Assembly: GCA_016946835.1 (NCBI GenBank)
Contig: JACVTC010000015.1
Coordinates: 107,501 to 137,500 of the forward strand
From: Neocallimastix lanati (nom. inval.)
Taxonomy: Eukaryota; Neocallimastigomycota; Neocallimastigomycetes; Neocallimastigales; Neocallimastigaceae
Direction: 5' to 3'
DNA length: 30,000 bases
Shown: positions 28,884 through 30,000 of the stretch, in pieces
Layout: every line of letters starts with the position of its first letter
How positions within the stretch are numbered: position 1 is the stretch's first letter
Notes under the pieces: generated by a model
Told to the model about the DNA's origin: nothing
Databases searched by the model: none
What the model saw: only the letters and a program-made list of their open reading frames with translations
Program-made: the position numbers and the translations under genes

Positions 28884-30000
28884 ATGATGAACAAACGTCA
28901 ATTGGATAACTTAAGTCCTGAATTGGAAGACCATTTAAAATATGCTATAATTATTGATGCCGGTAGTTCTGGTACAAGAATTCAAATTTATTCATGGATT
29001 GATACTAATTTTTTAAAAGAAAAAATAAAAAATACGGAAAAAAATGAATATTTAAAATATATTACTGATGATGGTTTACCTGTAATTGGTCAAGGTTCAT
29101 CATCAGATAATTTTGATTATCAATTGAAAATTGAAGGAGGTAAGAATAATATTTATTGTTGAATGACTATAAGAAAATTAAAATAAAAAAAAAAAAAATA
29201 TATGATAATAATAATAATAATAATTAATAATAATAATAATAATAATTAATAATAATTAATAATAATTAATAATAATAATAATTAATAATAATAATAATTA
29301 ATAATAATAATAATAATAATTAATAATAATAATAATTAATAATAATTAATAATAATTAATAATAATAATAATTAATAATAATAATAATTAATAATAATAA
29401 TAATTAATAATAATAATAATTAATAATTTTAATCTTATATATTATTTAAAGGTATTTCATCATATGAAAATAAAGTCAAAGATATCGATGAACATATTAA
29501 ATATATTATGGATTATGCTGAATCTGTGATTCCTAAAAATAAATATGAAGAAACTGAAGTATATTTATTTGCTACAGCTGGAATGAGACTCTTATCTTTA
29601 GAAAAACAAGAAGAAATTTTAAATGAAATTTATGGTTATATGAAAGATAACTATAAATTTAAAATTAGAGATAGAAAAACAAATATTAGAGTTATAACTG
29701 GGGAAGAAGAAGGATTATTTGGATGGATTTCAGCAAATTATTTAAAAAATGGTTTTTCAGTTGATAGTTCTACCAATGAGCATCAAACTTACAATTTTAT
29801 TGATATGGGAGGAGCTTCCACTCAAATTGCATTTGAATTAGACAAAAAAATTAAGGTCAATGGAAAAACAGTAGATCCTGTAGCCAATGCTAAAGAAAAT
29901 AAAAGTGATAAAAACATTATCTCTTTAAGTATTAATAATTTATATGGGGATTCCTTAGATTATAATGTGTTCGTTATCACCTTTTTAGAATATGGAGTTA
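28884..30000 (+). CDS. CD39/GDA1-family apyrase, Ynd1-like (5' part, continues beyond window)
   Basis: Nucleoside tri/diphosphatase family. Golgi members such as yeast Ynd1 and Gda1 hydrolyse GDP/UDP in the lumen to sustain sugar-nucleotide exchange for glycosylation. The coding sequence joins 28884-29139 and 29452 to the edge, with the frame kept across the intron (phase 1, codon for Gly86 split). Apyrase conserved regions are visible in order: ACR1 IDAGSSGTR (24-32), ACR2 ATAGMR (126-131), ACR3 ITGEEEGLFGW (167-177, with the catalytic Glu in GEEEG) and ACR4 FIDMGGASTQ (201-210). The stretch NVFVITFLEYG (257-267) follows the family pattern. There is no N-terminal membrane anchor or signal peptide: the conserved core starts 20 residues in, as in Ynd1, whose membrane anchor is C-terminal. 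That end is outside the window. Without splicing the frame stops at 29160. Confidence 0.88.
29140..29451 (+). other. Intron of the apyrase gene, mostly TAA/ATTAAT microsatellite
   Basis: Donor gtaagaat at 29140, acceptor tatttaaag ending at 29451. Joining these sites restores a Gly-Gly-Ile-Ser-Ser reading typical of the region between ACR1 and ACR2. Of 312 bases, about 29205-29427 is (TAATAATAAT)(TAAT)n repeat, interrupted only by ATTAAT variants. A branch point is not obvious; ttttaatctta (29427-29437) is the best candidate. Confidence 0.85.

Overview
The window looks like nuclear DNA of an anaerobic gut fungus (Neocallimastigomycetes, e.g. Neocallimastix, Piromyces or Anaeromyces). Intergenic DNA is extremely A+T rich, with homopolymers, (AT)n, (ATT)n and AATAAAT-type arrays. 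Genes are eukaryotic islands (one has a GT-AG intron, there is a Ty1/copia element, and no ribosome-binding-site/operon logic is seen). One gene is a plant-cell-wall glycosidase of clearly bacterial type, as is usual in rumen fungi. The genus cannot be fixed from the sequence, and the assignment is inference.

Layout: (1) 338-1795, an intronless glycoside hydrolase family 43 gene, with a decayed second copy of its last ~60 bases at 2522-2583. (2) About 3.0-23.95 kb, an array of six almost identical small heat-shock protein (Hsp20/alpha-crystallin) genes in strict alternation -,+,-,+,-,+, forming three divergent pairs: 3900-4577/6733-7422, 14887-15564/17198-17875 and 20432-21109/22968-23645. 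Each pair is a large inverted repeat around a non-coding spacer that I call X. Related X-type sequence also fills the convergent intervals. The X core in pair 1 is in the opposite orientation to the core in pairs 2 and 3, as if the interval between inverted arms had flipped. (3) 8473-14110, a degenerate Ty1/copia retrotransposon lying inside the first convergent interval. It has a split gag, an intact zinc knuckle-protease-integrase part, two frameshifts in the pol region, and an RNase H cut off where the array resumes. (4) 18766-19228, a SINE-like insertion with a 12-bp target-site duplication; its empty site is preserved at 8331-8342. A diverged relative in the other orientation lies at about 24274-24718, and a possible third island lies at 26534-26934. 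(5) 23.95-28.88 kb, gene-free simple-sequence DNA. (6) From 28884 to the window edge, the start of a CD39/GDA1-type (Ynd1-like) apyrase gene whose single visible intron is almost pure TAA/ATTAAT microsatellite.

The genes do not form a pathway. GH43 fits arabinoxylan breakdown (cytosolic, no signal peptide). The sHsps are stress chaperones, possibly amplified for dosage. The apyrase would serve Golgi glycosylation. The most interesting feature is the architecture of the Hsp20 array: inverted arms, flipped spacers, and variation concentrated in a charged loop inside the alpha-crystallin domain.
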